Shown piece after piece: positions 35,958 to 48,700 of a DNA stretch of 64,000 nt. Origin of the DNA: Parascedosporium putredinis (taxonomy: Eukaryota; Ascomycota; Sordariomycetes; Microascales; Microascaceae); assembly GCA_949357655.1 (NCBI GenBank), contig CASHTG010000021.1, positions 1,116,001 to 1,180,000 on the forward strand, written 5' to 3'. Made by a program: the position numbers and the translations under genes. Position 1 is the stretch's first letter; every line of letters begins with the position of its first letter. The notes below the pieces were generated by a model that was not told where the DNA came from, made no database searches, and saw only the letters and a program-made list of their open reading frames with translations.

Positions 35958-36748
35958 GTGGCGAGGAGGCTCGCTCTTGGCGCCCGTGGCTCTGGAAGCT
36001 CCCTCCGATCTTTCCCCTTCAAATCCCCAAAACGGAAGGGGGAACAAAACCAAAAGAAGAGAAGAAAAAAAAAGGGTGAAGGGGTGCGTAGGTGGGTGGG
36101 GGTGGGCGGGCAGGAAAGAGAACAAGGTCGAATCACCTTGCATCTTACTGGTCGGTCCTAGGGATGGGGAGCACGAGAGGACCTGATTCGGGGTCGTCTT
36201 GCGGAAAGCTGTAAATTATGACTGGAGCTTCTTCTACCTTCTGTGTGTGTATTTTTAGCGGTGATTATTGCGCCTAAAGCCTTGGACGTTAGCTTAGGTA
36301 GAAATCAAACAACATCGTCGTCCGTGCCGTGAAGCGCTCTGTTGACCCCGAGGTTTCCCACGACTCTTGCACGCCCTGGACATCATGTCCCATAACTGAT
36401 TCGAGATGATGCCCGGCCCTCTCTCCACGGATAACACATTTAAATAAGTAATCATATAGTCGGCAATCCTGATAACGGCCTGAACCTGCAGAAGATGCTC
36501 GGCTCCAGCGGCACGATCAGGTTATGGCTTACAGCAGAATGTTGGAATGTTGTCACATAGTCTAGATTTCCAGAGACCCGTCAGCAGAACCAAATCCCGA
36601 TAAAAGAAGATGCCTACACTATCTTACAACGAGCCACTAGATAACGTTGATAAAACAAAGGAGATTGAAAATTGGACGAGGCAAAGAACGCGGTATCGAA
36701 GTGACCGCAAGACAATTCTCAATCTTACAAATCTGCCGCCCGTCAACC
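35958..36748. other. Convergent 3' region, ZNF830-like and F-box genes
   Basis: 790 bp between convergent stops. A short polypurine tract lies at about 36055-36075. No gene or RNA supported. Confidence 0.55.
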
Positions 36749-37656
36749 TCAGTCATCAACATTCGTCGGCACCTGCTCCCTGCTCGTGACTTCCTCCTTC
36801 CAGACCGCCTCCACCCAAGACCTCAGGCCATCCTTGAGTCGTTCCTTCTCAATAGCCCTTCGTCTAGCTACTAAAGCAGGAGCTACGTGCACGGTGCAAA
36901 GTCCCGGCACGCATTCGCGAGGAGAACACACCGCTGCACCAGGCTTTCGGGCGATGGCCTCGCCGCCAGGCGGCGAGAGAGCCTGATGGAAATGAGCTTG
37001 CGGTTGAGGCGACGCGACACGACAGACGTTCGGCTTTGCACGATGGACCGTGCAATCAGATCGGAGCGGGATGGGCGCGATGGAGACGAGAGCAGTGGGG
37101 GCAGGATCGCCCTGTTGTGGCGGAGGCGGTTTGCATGAAGAATGGGAGTCAACGCCAGCTCCCGAAGCTGGTGATTTGCCTGCGCGGTTTTTCAAAGTCA
37201 GATTCAGAGAAACGTGACTGGGCCTCGCATCCTGATCATGGATGCGACAAGGTTGCTTTGCCGACTCGTATGCAAGCCTAGCAGCATGCAAGTCTCGGCC
37301 TAGGCTTTTCCGGGCTCTGGCCGTTCCCCTCAGCAGGCAGATTTTGTATGGCCAGAGACGGCGGCAGCTACGACCTCCTCTCAACAAGTTGCTGCCCGTA
37401 TATGATACAGAAAACAAGGTTACAGGTTCCATAGGTGCATCGCCACGGGAGGGGGAACGGCTCAGATAGCATGAGTTCATGTGATACTTACCCGTGAGGT
37501 GGATAAGAGGTCGGACACGTCCAAGAAGCCAAGGATGTGAAGGAGAACCTCGTTTGGAAGGGTCAAGAGAACCCCAGGTGGCGGCAAAGATGCATCAATA
37601 GCCTCTCCGTAGCGCTGAGTGATCTCAACCGTAGTTGGGCAGACCGCGCCAGTCAT
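36749..37656 (-). CDS. F-box protein, about 198 aa
   Basis: Probable substrate adaptor of an SCF ubiquitin ligase. Exon 1 37492-37656 starts at ATG 37654-37656; exon 2 is 36749-37179; the intron (37180-37491, GTAAGT...CAG) is long at 312 nt. The F-box spans the splice: LPNEVLLHILGFLDVSDLLS in exon 1 continuing as TSR/ANHQLRELALTPIL in exon 2. The rest is basic and helical: ARSIVQSRTSVVSRRLNRKL, RPSPESLVQRCVLPRECVPG, and a C-terminal ALVARRRAIEKERLKDGLRS segment conserved in fungal F-box proteins of this small type. No WD40 or LRR substrate domain is present. One base is missing at about 36919-36926, in CVL/PREC. The long intron hides the F-box from single-frame inspection. The substrate is unknown. 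Confidence 0.8.
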
Positions 37657-38552
37657 CCTGCGATAGGTGGGTTACGAGCGGAGTCAGGCAGGAGCACACG
37701 CCGTCAAGGCAGTGTGTAGTGGACCGACGCACACTCAAAGTATTTTCCGGTGAGGGGTTCCGCTAGACCACAGAGCTTGTCAATTCTCCGCGGCCTTGTG
37801 GATCGCTGTCAAGGTGGGAGGTGGGCGGTGGGCAAGGCGATCAAATGTAAGAAAAATGCAAACAATACGCTCTCAGGCTCCTATTCACCCTGCCGGGGAG
37901 TGGACGAGAGGTAGGGATCGCCTGCGAACACCAGACGGCTAAAGGAGCAAGAGCTGGGTTCCGGCTTTCGTCTTGGCGCCTGGAAGCTTGGTAGCAGTCC
38001 TGCAAGTGACCTCCCAGGTAGCGACGAAATTTCCAAAGCCTCTTTTGTTCAAGAGGGGTCCTAGATCCGATTGGGATGAGGGGACTTTGGGAGTTTTTTT
38101 TTCTTCTTTTTTTCCTTCTTTTTTTGTTTCCAACCCGACTCTAAGTGAAGCTCACGGCGGGTGTGAAAGAACAGGGTTCCTTGTCAGGGAGGGAGCCGGG
38201 CGGACTCGTTTCCGTGAGCAGAGGCCTAGCGTAGATGCACAAGAACAACACAAAGCTGTCCTCGCAACGCTGCGGCTCGATGCGGAAGTCAGGAGCGTGT
38301 GCGATGCTGGATAATTGGGCCTTGACACCGGCCGCAGCTAAGGGGGCAGACAGGAGACAGGGGCAGCGCTGCAACGAACAAGCCCAAGGAGCGGTTCCGC
38401 TAATAGTTGGGTGGTAAATGGATGGAGGTGAATGCGAATGTTTCGTCTGCTTATTCTGAACCTTGCCACACGTCGTTAACACGGGCGGCCGGGCTATCGA
38501 GTCTTGCCACACTATGATAGTTTGATATCTGTAAAGCGCGGGTAGGGTGGGC

Positions 38553-38624
38553 TAGGCTAGGCAGGCAGGGAGGTAGGTAGGCAGGTAGGCAGGTAGACAG
38601 GCAGGCGGGCAGGCAGGCAGGCAA
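38553..38624 (+). repeat. GGCA/GGTA tetranucleotide array
   Basis: About 18 imperfect four-base units of AGGC/AGGT type. On the minus strand one frame reads repeated Cys-Leu-Pro-Ala, which explains the open frame there. Confidence 0.8.
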
Positions 38625-40216
38625 AGGCCTAGCTGATAGGGGAAGAACGGAAGAGGTCTCTGTCCGTGTTGTGTGATTTCGTGTGGGGCGCTGCAGATTT
38701 ACAAGGACGCAGCGCGGGGAAAATAACACCTCGCGCCTCGCAAGATGCACAGCGGGAGGAAGGTGTAGCTGCAGTGAAAGAGAAACAGGGCTCCTGAGAT
38801 CATGTAATGGGTGGCGATCACCGGAGAATGAGGCGGGTATGCAGGGATGGAAAAGATCGAGAAGAATGATGAGAGAGAAACGGGAGACTACCGAGTTGTC
38901 CGAGTTCCTCCCATCACACTCGGAGGGCGCGAGTTCAAGTTTGGGTCGATGCCTGCTCGCGCCGGCCAAATGACAACAGGAGGTGAAGTGGGGTGGGGTA
39001 TCAGACTTGTCTTGGCTGGTGAGTTTCTGAGGCGCTATGACGACGCCCACTCACAATTAGCACGCGCTTCCAGAAACAGAAACAATGGATGCGCCAACCA
39101 CTATCATAGAAGAACCTGACCTAGAGCATCTACCAGGGCTGAGTGAAAGGGACAAGGTGGGGGAGAGGTGGAAACCAAAGAAGAAAAAATGAGAGAAGAA
39201 GTACCGAAAGAAGAAGATGAGGGGAAAAAAACGCCAAAAATTCGGCGGAAAAGAGCAAGGGCAGACATGAGATGAACTCGCCCCAGACAGGCGAGTATCA
39301 ACGCGAATTGATCAATTGCGAAACCTTGGATAGACGCTACGGAGTGGCTCTTCGGCCCCCTTGGTTCGGGGCTCGGGGACCTGCGACGCAGAGGAGTCAC
39401 AGATCCGGGTCTCCAAGGAAGCAGCAAATTTCAATCAAAACTTTTGAGATCAGGCTGCCCCGTCTTTGGCCTTGACCGATCGAAACGGCCAGCCCATAAT
39501 TGGTAGGCCGCACCAGCCTAATTCTCGCGGTCTGAGGGTCTGCGGGCCAGAGGCGGCCGTGGCTGATTCTGAGACATTCATCATTCAAAAGCACCAACAA
39601 TGAGAAGGGAAAATGCGCACGGAGCGCCATATTCTTTCCCTCACAATTGATGTAAGTTGAAGGTTGTGAGCTCCGTGTCCCGCACTGTGGCTGTGGCTCC
39701 CACTAGAACGTTGTTGGCTCATCGTCTAGACCAGAAGACGAAATAATAATAAAAGAAACCATAATAATGAAATAATGGTGTGTAGAGTCCCGGTCCGGGC
39801 GGAGAAGGGACAACAGTCATACCCAAGTATTGTTTTCTGAAGCGTGAATCACCCCGAGGCCGAGAAGCAAGTGTTGTGACGCAAGTACGTCCAAGGCAGT
39901 GATGGATCTCAGCTACCAAGTACATTGATACTCGTGCCGTAGCTTGCAACCCCAGCCAGGGCCGGAGACCCGTGCAAGTCGCTCCCGCCAACCTGAGAAT
40001 GATTTTCCAAGTACGACACCAGTGGAATTCATCGAGGTACTACCGTTGCGATCACAACATAATTTACAGGACGGCGCTGGCGTTGAGAGATTCCCTGGCC
40101 GGATCTTTCTCCTGCAAGAATTCCAAAGCGACATTCCCCCTTTGGTTTGGCTTGGGTAGCAGGAATGGAATTGAAAGAACTTGCATGTCAGGTGGAACCT
40201 TCCCAAAACGGAAATA

Positions 40217-40556
40217 ACCACCACGATATATAGCAGCCTCAAGATATTCACACAAATCCCGAGATGCTTCAACTTGCACAGAGCCACCATGTATTGAATA
40301 CCAGCACAACAGGTGCAATAGCGGCAAACTGCGCCGTTACAGGTACTCTCTCACCGCCCCCCTTCCAAAGGTTTATCCACATCTTACCACCATGCCAAGT
40401 CCGGCCCGCCAACCGCGAGGGGTGCCAGTGAGGCCGTGGCAAAAGCTCTCGAGCAGCTCTCCAGCACAAATTCTTCAGCCCATCAGGACCCTGGTTCTCA
40501 CCGAAAATCTGTCCCAGATCTTGGGATTAATAGCACCCCTCCAGGTTATCCTTACC
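40217..40556 (+). other. Coding-like fragment of unknown protein
   Basis: Not a confident gene. After a TATAG at 40221 an open frame reads QPQDIHTNPEMLQLAQSHHV and on to CAVTGTLSPPP. If one C is removed from the C6 run near 40351-40356 it continues KGLSTSYHHAKSGPPTARGA, SEAVAKALEQLSSTNSSAHQ and VPDLGINSTPPGYPYP, up to GTAGGA at 40552 (a weak donor) or a TAG stop. The composition (Ser/Pro/Gln/His, disordered, with one amphipathic helix) is like a regulatory protein and unlike the shadow frames around it. No partner exons were found on either side, so this may be one exon of a larger gene or a remnant. Confidence 0.25.
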
Positions 40557-40611
40557 CGTAGGAATGCATGGGAAGCGAGGGGAGGGGGTGGGGGTGGGGT
40601 GTGTCTCGAGA

Positions 40612-40668
40612 GGGAAAAACAGACAAAGAAAAGGAAAAAGAAAAAGAAAAAAAAAGAAAAAAAAAAAC
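40612..40668 (+). repeat. Polypurine (A/G) tract
   Basis: Nearly pure A/G over about 57 bases, made of AAAAAG-type units, preceded by a G-rich run (40578-40600). Confidence 0.8.
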
Positions 40669-42733
40669 AGACGAAGCTGGGCCGCTATGCACAACTCCTC
40701 CCCTGGCCATGCCATCCCATATTACACACCTTTGCCCGCGCCCCGACATCTCCACTCCCACCCATCCGCTCGCCGGCATGCTAATGCTACTTTGCCCGAC
40801 GACTGATTTCACTCCTTGCTGACGTGGAGGTCATGGAGATTGAGGTCCTCGGCTGGCGCATCTTGCTATTCTCGGATCCCCTCCCCTGAGTATCGTCCGT
40901 CAGAGAGGACGTTCAGGGCCCATCTCTCTCCCCTCCCTCCTTCTCGCCTTCCCTCCCCCATTTCCCTCCTCCGCTGCGCCTCTCCAAACCCTCTCTAGTG
41001 GTCTTTGGAGCCGGAAACACCATCCGCGGTTGCTTCCGGTGTTCCCCGCCGTTCCCCGCCGCTCTGCCTCTTCGTACCTGCGCAGGCATCAGTAATTTTC
41101 ATCTTCCGTTTTCTCTCCTTTGCCAGTATCCAAGTAGGTGTGGGGTGGTAAAGGAATCTTGCGAGAAGTTGCGCTCACCCACCCATGTTGACCACTGGTC
41201 TCTTAACATAGCGAAGAGGCGAGATCCGCCGGCCTTAGTGCGAGTTCGGAGTGTCTCCGCTCAAGCCCTCGACCCTAGGCCTTGTCAGTTCATCCATTGA
41301 CACACCCACCACACAACTGAGCTCACATCTTCCCATTCCCGCTACCCATATTCCCCCTCGATCTAGGCTAGGTGGTGGGCCGCAATGGTATTAGCTCTTC
41401 CCCCTCTTAGACAAGTTTCGCTCAAGCGCTGGGAGGGCTAGCTCCCAAGCCCCTTTCAACTGAGAGCCTTTTCTTTCTTCTTCCCCTTGGGCCGCAACTC
41501 ATCAACATAATCCGTCCAACCCAACCGTATTTGAATCCCCTACCTGTGGTGGGAGCGGCGCAACTCGGAGAACCATAGCTTTGCTTCCTCTCGTCTTTGT
41601 CGTTCTAATTCAGGCTATCAGTTAGCGCTGCTGGTACGGGGTAGCTGTCCCAAACTTGTGTTTTCTACGTTTCGTTGACTGTATAATCTCGTCTTGAAAT
41701 CCACTACTTTTGCTTTTGCCTTTGTACCTTCTCGAAGGCCACGGAAATCTTGATCCATTCATGGTTTCTGCTGGGCGAGGTACCTAGTCTCTACTTGCCA
41801 TCACTCGAGTTGACGTCCATCTCTTTGGCCTTTGAAACACCCGTAGCACCGCCAGACTTATAGAGGCGGGAAACCCGGCGTGGGTACAGCCCTCAGGTAC
41901 GTTCCCTCAGCCTCAGCCATCAGTGGAGGCGGACATCCGCAAAAGGCACCTCGAGTGGGTAAGTGACTCTCCCAACCAGGGAGGACCACGCTACTCGTGT
42001 CACTGGCTTCCTCTACCTCCATTCCTATCAGCATCACGCCGCTTGGATCTACGCGCAGTGTCGCAATCATGATGATTCATGCGCAAAGTGCCGTTCTTCC
42101 ACTCCTCTTCCGGACCCTTCGCGGGCCATCTTCGTCCTCTCACGTTGTACCCCGTAATTCTCGAACTCGGTTTTTCCCCCAACCCAAGATGCCCAAACGA
42201 GTCCCTGCTGCTTTCCCAAACGGAAAATGGAGCGTCCTGAATTGAAAGAAAGTGGAATAAATGGCGTTTCTTCCTGCCACATACACAAATACAGTCTATG
42301 AAAAACTGTGCCGCGTTCTTAGGATTCGAGGCGTTCGCAGTAGCACCATTTTGTCACTACGGTACTTATACCCTAACCCGAAGCCTCGTCGTTTCGAGTG
42401 GTGTGTGCTTGCCGAATGCACGGCACTCGTCGAAACTCGAGTTGCCCCTGAGGGCTGCCCAATCATGACCCGAAACGACCTTGGACGAGGCTACAAGCCG
42501 CAGGAGGACCACATGGGGCCTTGCTATTGCCACTTAAATCGGTGGTGGATGTGACAACCTACATGACATCAAGGTTGGGTGTGGGCAAAATCCATGCATT
42601 ACCTAAAGGAGGTACATGCACGCTGTCCACTACCTGCATCAAGTTCTCTTCTGTCTTCTCGAGTAGTATTCCCCGTTGCACCCCCTCTTGCCCGATCCTT
42701 CCCCTTTCCCGCTTTCCTTGAGCTGGTTTGTGT

Positions 42734-42823
42734 CTTTTTTCTTTTTTTCTTTCCTTTTTCTTTCCTTTTTCTTTCCTTCTTTTTCCTTCTTTTTCCTCTT
42801 TCTTTTTCTTTTTTTTTTCCCTC
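42734..42823 (+). repeat. Polypyrimidine (C/T) tract
   Basis: About 90 bases of only C and T, with units like CTTTCCTTTTT repeated about three times. It is the longest pure pyrimidine stretch I saw in the window. Confidence 0.85.
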
Positions 42824-43200
42824 CATCATTTCACTCCCTTGTCTGGTTTCTCCGGCCGGTCCACGTCCTGTGATATCGCGGTGATACAAACCTGTGTCGT
42901 GCAGTTGCAGCCATCACATCGAACGAGCCCACCTCTTCCACCTTACGAGTGCATGCCCAATATGCCAGCATTCTTGCTTCATCCCGTTCTGGCCTTCGAA
43001 GCACTTGTACCTGATCTGCGGCCGTCTCTAGCGTTGAGACATTGTCCAGGGCGTGCGTAATGGCAGGGGAAGATAAAGGCCGGCGCGGTATACGGTTCGA
43101 TATTCACCGGTCGCCAAAAGGACTAGGTCGATCCTGCCCTCATGATTCACTGTGATGCGCTTCAGACTAAATGGGCAAGTACCCTTGCAATCTCTGACGA

Positions 43201-43230
43201 CCTGGTGTCGTCGTCCCTGGTGTCGTCGTC
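43201..43230 (+). repeat. Perfect 15-bp tandem duplication
   Basis: CCTGGTGTCGTCGTC occurs twice head to tail with no mismatch, at 43201-43215 and 43216-43230. No coding frame is supported here. Confidence 0.9.
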
Positions 43231-45618
43231 CTCTTCTTGAAAACGTGCAGTCTTCTGTCGTGTAAACAGTTTGATCTGAAGCGGCTCACCCCGGTCTTGG
43301 GCGGCTCGAATTCTTGAGCTAATCAATGCTACTTGTACCTGGAATAATTCTGCTCATTCATCTACATGTCGTGTTCTTACGAAGTACGTTTGAGCTTGAG
43401 AGTGGTGGTGCATCCTTTGGTGGTGGCTTGTTAATAAGACTAGAGTTGCAAGCTTATTAAGAGCGGATAATTTGAGACTAATGCCAAGGGAACTTGAGAC
43501 TATAGTGAGCTGAAGGAGTTGTAAAGTCGAGAACCAACTTAAAAATCCTCAACCCAGCCGAAGAAGTAAGTATTATTATGTTAAACCCCCAGGATCACCC
43601 TAGAAAATCCCCGAGTCCAGGTCCATCCCCCTCCCTTTTCCGGAATTTCTACTGGAGCAAAAATAAACCCAGAAAAAGATTTATCATTGGCTGAAACCCG
43701 CCCTCCTTCCCCTTCCTAGTGCCATCTTTCGCCTTTGAGAGGTTCGCTTCGCCTCTCAGTCACTCCCCAACCTACGCGTTGCATCTGCTTTCTGCCACAT
43801 GATTTTCTCCGGTCCAATAAGCCCAGACGTTTCAACTTCGTCTCTCTTGTGATTGGACGCTTATTGACCAAGAGTGACCTTGACAGTGTTTAAATTGAAT
43901 GTTGGAGGATTTCTCGCGAGGCTTCAGCCAAAGAGTTGCGAGGCTTACGCGCTGTCGTTTTAGCTTCAAAAGCAAACGAGCAGACCGGGCTGACCTCTAT
44001 TGAGTAGAGGCAAGTCATGATCAGGACGGATTAATCTACCATTATCACCTTTTATTTCTTTACATTGTGACCACAAGGCACAAGGAAGGGGGGTTGCGTT
44101 TCCGAGGTAGGCTCGCGGTGCCCAAGTGGCGTTGCCCACCTTCACTTTCAGGGCCCAGAGCTTCAGAGCATTAATGAAATAGGCCCATCTCGTGGATCTG
44201 ATCCCCTGAGCGGAACGGGCCGTATCTCCCGGCTGGACAAAGCCGATTTAATTAGTCTCTGCGAGGAGCTCCAAGGACAATTCGGTTCATTGTTCTCTCA
44301 ATGCTCCGTACACAGCTCAGTGGGAGTCCTCCGACGTGGACAATGACAGATCCTCCCCATCGGTTGAATCTGTCCACCATGTTATCTGGTCCTTTGCAAA
44401 GGCGGCCGTAGATCGAGCCACGTTTGCACGTAGCCCCCCTCCCTCCCACTAGACATAGCCGGGGGAAAATTCGTGACAAATAATAACAGACTTGCCCAAC
44501 GTTCACAAGCGGCCGCGATATTAGGCCTTGTTTACGGCGCGTGGGGGAGGGGTGTAGGGAATCTACCACGCACCCATAGATCCATTCTATTGACTCCTTC
44601 CTTGTGCGAGCAAGGGATGTTGGAATCATACTGCGGGCCTAGAATGCCAGGTCATAGTGCTGATGGACTGGTGACTAAAGGATGCATGTTGAACGGACGC
44701 ACAAATCTCGGCTCGTTAAGCACGGAAATGCTGGAATTGGGGTTGGGGTTATGGTTGCGGTTGCGGTTTGGGGGCTAGTCGACTTGACAACGCACGCAAC
44801 AGTGCGCAGATTTGACGGCGAGCGTGTCACCGTGGTATTTACCCCCGTTCCGGCACGGGCAAGTTGAGTTGGGCACTTGCCAGCTCATCGTCCAAGGCCC
44901 GCCCCAATCCCTTCCGCCTCCGCCGCCGCCGAATGTTCCCGCAGTTGATCTTGATCGGGGAGGGCATGCAGGTGGAAATCAAAGAGAGCCATGGCGGAAA
45001 TTAAAAAAGATTCGGATCTTGTGGAGTTGTTTTGCGGGGGAGGGGAGGCGACTTTCTCGAGGACAATTTCTTGCGTCATCCTAATTCTGGCGTGCAACAT
45101 CGAGAAGGGGTAAAAATTTCCTAAGGGTCTCAATTGATGGATCCATTGAAAGAGACCATATCAATCAGTGTTCGCAAAAGGATAAAGAAGAGCGCCCAGG
45201 CGTATCATCTGTTTTTTTTTTTTCTCCGGTCCACCCTTTTCGAAGCCTTGCAAGCTAGATCGGGTAACGCAGGACAGCTGTATCCTTGCTCGTCACAAAT
45301 GTGCCTCCAAAGGTCGCCAATGCTGTGACGCGTTGCACGAGGTCGCAGTGGTGCCCATCTGTGCCCAACGGTGTGAGGTGTGCCGATCAAGAGTTCGTGT
45401 CATCCCATAAGGCACAGGGCACAAGGTAGGCACGAGATGCGAGGTGACACCCGTGTAAGCCTAACGCCAGTCTTCCCGGTGCACGTCTTTGTCTTGCGTC
45501 GGAATCCCGGAAAAAAAAAGAAAAGAATTCACCCGACGTGTCCTTCCATGCTGCTTCCGTGACTTTCTTCGTTTCGTGGCCGCCCCTCCACCTCCACTGC
45601 GCGCCACCGTTAGCTTGC

Positions 45619-45670
45619 TTGCCTATCTGCCTACCTACGTTGCCCGCCCGCTTTCCTGCCTGCCTGCCTG
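45619..45670 (+). repeat. CCTG/CCTA tetranucleotide array
   Basis: Imperfect tandem CCTG, CCTA and CCCG units. It is the reverse-strand counterpart of the unit type found at 38553-38624. Confidence 0.7.
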
Positions 45671-45721
45671 GTTTCCCAAGCGGGCAGAGCCAGGTGGGGA
45701 AACTTCGTGTTTCGTAAGGTG

Positions 45722-45743
45722 CGGGCCGGGACCGGGCCGGGAC
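45722..45743 (+). repeat. Perfect 11-bp tandem duplication
   Basis: CGGGCCGGGAC occurs twice in direct succession, at 45722-45732 and 45733-45743. GC-rich; no coding frame supported. Confidence 0.9.
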
Positions 45744-48700
45744 ATTGGGTCGGGGCCCACGCTCGGCCCCTTGTCCTCGGAGGTTCCTCAATAATACAAT
45801 TTCGTTTTCTTATTCTCTTCGCTGTCGCCGACCTCATTCATAGTTGCCCCACCCGTGAGAGCGATCGCGCACGTGCGTCACTTACTTCGCTTGTTCTTTA
45901 TCTTGTCTCCCGAAATATACCTACCTCCTTCCTCTGTGCTTTTTTGCGGGGTTTCCTTGACAATTAAGCGGGGACCGGGCCTCCATGCTAAGGAAAGATC
46001 AATCAAAGGGAATTCCACTGATCCTTCACCATGTACCCCGGACATCGATGCAATGGATCTCCATGCGCGCGCGAGGGTATGGCGTGCCAACGTATTCACG
46101 TACATGTACATCACCCACCTCTTTTTTGGTTCCCCAATGTGACGTTATTAGCGAGGCCGACGTCGTCCCGCATCACGGCTCACTTACACACGGCGAGGGC
46201 TAATTTTGCGTCTAAGTCCGCGTGCGCAGGAACGAACAAGGCAATTGTGCATCAAAAGCTCGTCCAGCTCATTTCCCGCGCCCAGCCTGTAGCCGCCAAC
46301 ACCCTCAACCCCCGCGCCCCAGCCTCACCCGTCGCAGCCCAAGATAGCACGATAGCTGGTGTTGGCCGAAGCGAGGACAATCGCAACCCGCAATCCTCGC
46401 AATGTTCAACAAAGGCTCTCAACATCAACCCCTTGTTACTGGCGGTTAATCCTTGCAATCTTACAGACATCGTATCGTTTGCTCCTCGGATATGAAAAGA
46501 ATTAAGCAGGGCAAAAGAGAAAAAATGAAGAAGACGAAAAGGTGAAAAGCCTAACACGGCCGCAGGAGAGGCCATCTCGAGGCCTGCAGAGGGGGTGCTC
46601 CCTTGCACACACGCCGCGGTCACCTCCACCATTTTCGTGTTTTCTTTTTCTGTTTCCCCTCCTTGTGTTGTTTGTCCCTCTCCTCCCCCTGCCCTCCGTC
46701 TCTCAAAATTTACCTGTCTTTTTCATCAGTGAGACCTTTTTCCCTTGTTGGTCGGGTTTGATTTTGGGCGTGTGCGTTTAGGCAGGAGGGGAGGAGGTGA
46801 AAGAGTATCGAAGGCGAAATGATGGGTGAGAAACAAGCAGCTCGCTGCCGCCTCGTGCCTTCTTCTCCATCCGTTCCCTACCTTCCTTCGTCCTTTCCTG
46901 AATACCAACACCACATTTCTTCCTCGCGACTTCCCCTTACATTTCCTGCAAGTCACTCGCTGACGTATACGCTAGTACTAAAAGAAAACAAAAAACTAAA
47001 GAGCAGCATCTGACCTCGGGAAGCAGCACGTCCGTCCCACCTTCCGTTGTTTTCCCTTATATTATAGAAAAAAGCAAAAAGAAAAGAAGAGGTAGTACTG
47101 ACTGAAGCGACATGGATTTCTCGTGTATTCCTTTGCGGCCCTCCATAAACCTCGGTAGATGTGGACAACCATCAATTGATCAAATACATCCCATCCCACC
47201 TAGCGCGCTTCGCACTCCATTACTCATTGCTCGACGCAATAGCCGGGCAAGACACTTGGCATCGGATATCGCAAAATGTAAGCGCACACCTTTCTGTTCA
47301 GGCTTCGAGTATCATGTACGTTCCCGGGTAATCCGGGGGCATCCGGCTCATGCAGAACGTGCACACGCGGGAATGCCAGCAGACCGCTGCAGCTCATTAC
47401 CGTGGTTTTGGAGGAGCCCTTGGGCGGTAAAATCGATCAATTGATGGACGGCTTCCACCTCAAGGCCGAGATGCATCCTGGAAAGTCAAGCGGGACCCAG
47501 CTACTGTATGCCCACTCGCGTCCTCCTGGAACCGAGATGCTCTGCCACCTGTCCCCGCTCCATAAATTCAATGTATGGGGAAGAGTGGGTTGGGTCCATG
47601 ATGCCTATCACTGATGAATATCTTGTACCAGTGTCTACTCCTGGGGCCTCCGGTTGGCAACACATCTTCTCAAAGTCTCAAAGTATCTCTTCCAACCATT
47701 ATCTCTCTCAACAGTCACTCAAATATATCAGGCAGAAGCGTCCTGAACCAATCCCCGCCTTTCTTCCTTACACGATACCTCGGTAGACCCAGTGCATATC
47801 AGAATCACACATCCTCCATTAGCACATACACCTATCTGTGCGTGTAGAGAGATACGCAGGACGGCGGGTAGGCAGGCGCAGATACTTCATGTAGTATCCT
47901 ATAGATCGCTTGTCCATGCTTGGTACATAGAATGATACAATAGGCGATGAAGCCACCGTCGGTAAGGACAACCCTGGACCTTGATTAAAAGTCTCATCAG
48001 ATATGCAGGTTCTAATACGACACCTTGACGCAAGCTGGCGGTCAGTGCAAGGTGGCTCACTAGCTGGAGCCAGAAGAAGATGGCCACGTCGACGGCGTCA
48101 ACTTCGACTCGCCTGTCGCTAGGCCTTTATCCTCTCTACCTCTTCGATCCTACTTCCCCGTCTCACACACCCAACGACCCCTGACCCCGCTCGTCTCCAA
48201 TACACAGGTGTGTTGACGACCCGATACATCTCGTGTACTTTTCTACTGTTTGTGCACACCATTGACTTGCCTCCCTCCTCTATACCGTTTCCATCCCCAG
48301 CTATCCTGAACCAAGAGACGTCGCCGTAGCGCACCGCCCCGCGCCACACTCGTGCTTCTTTCCACTCCTTCACGTTCCGATGTCCACTAAAACCCCTAGC
48401 TCACCGGCTGGCTAACATCGGAATCTTGACGGTTTCCATTGCTAGAAGCGGGGCAGGCGTTGGTACTACAGCTCTTTGCCCCCGCATTCGCCTCCCTGGG
48501 CCTAACCTAAAAATCCCTTTTCCCCTTAGCATGCCCAGCTATGTTTGCTGTTTGACAAGGCGGAAGTCTCTCGGACTTTTATGGCATTGTCAAGAGCCCA
48601 TAGTATTCCGCGAAAGGGGATTTCAAAGACGGCCCTGCCTCTCTTAAGTATGGCTGTATAGGACCAAGGAGAATGTACGAGACTTTGGGCATGCCGGTGT

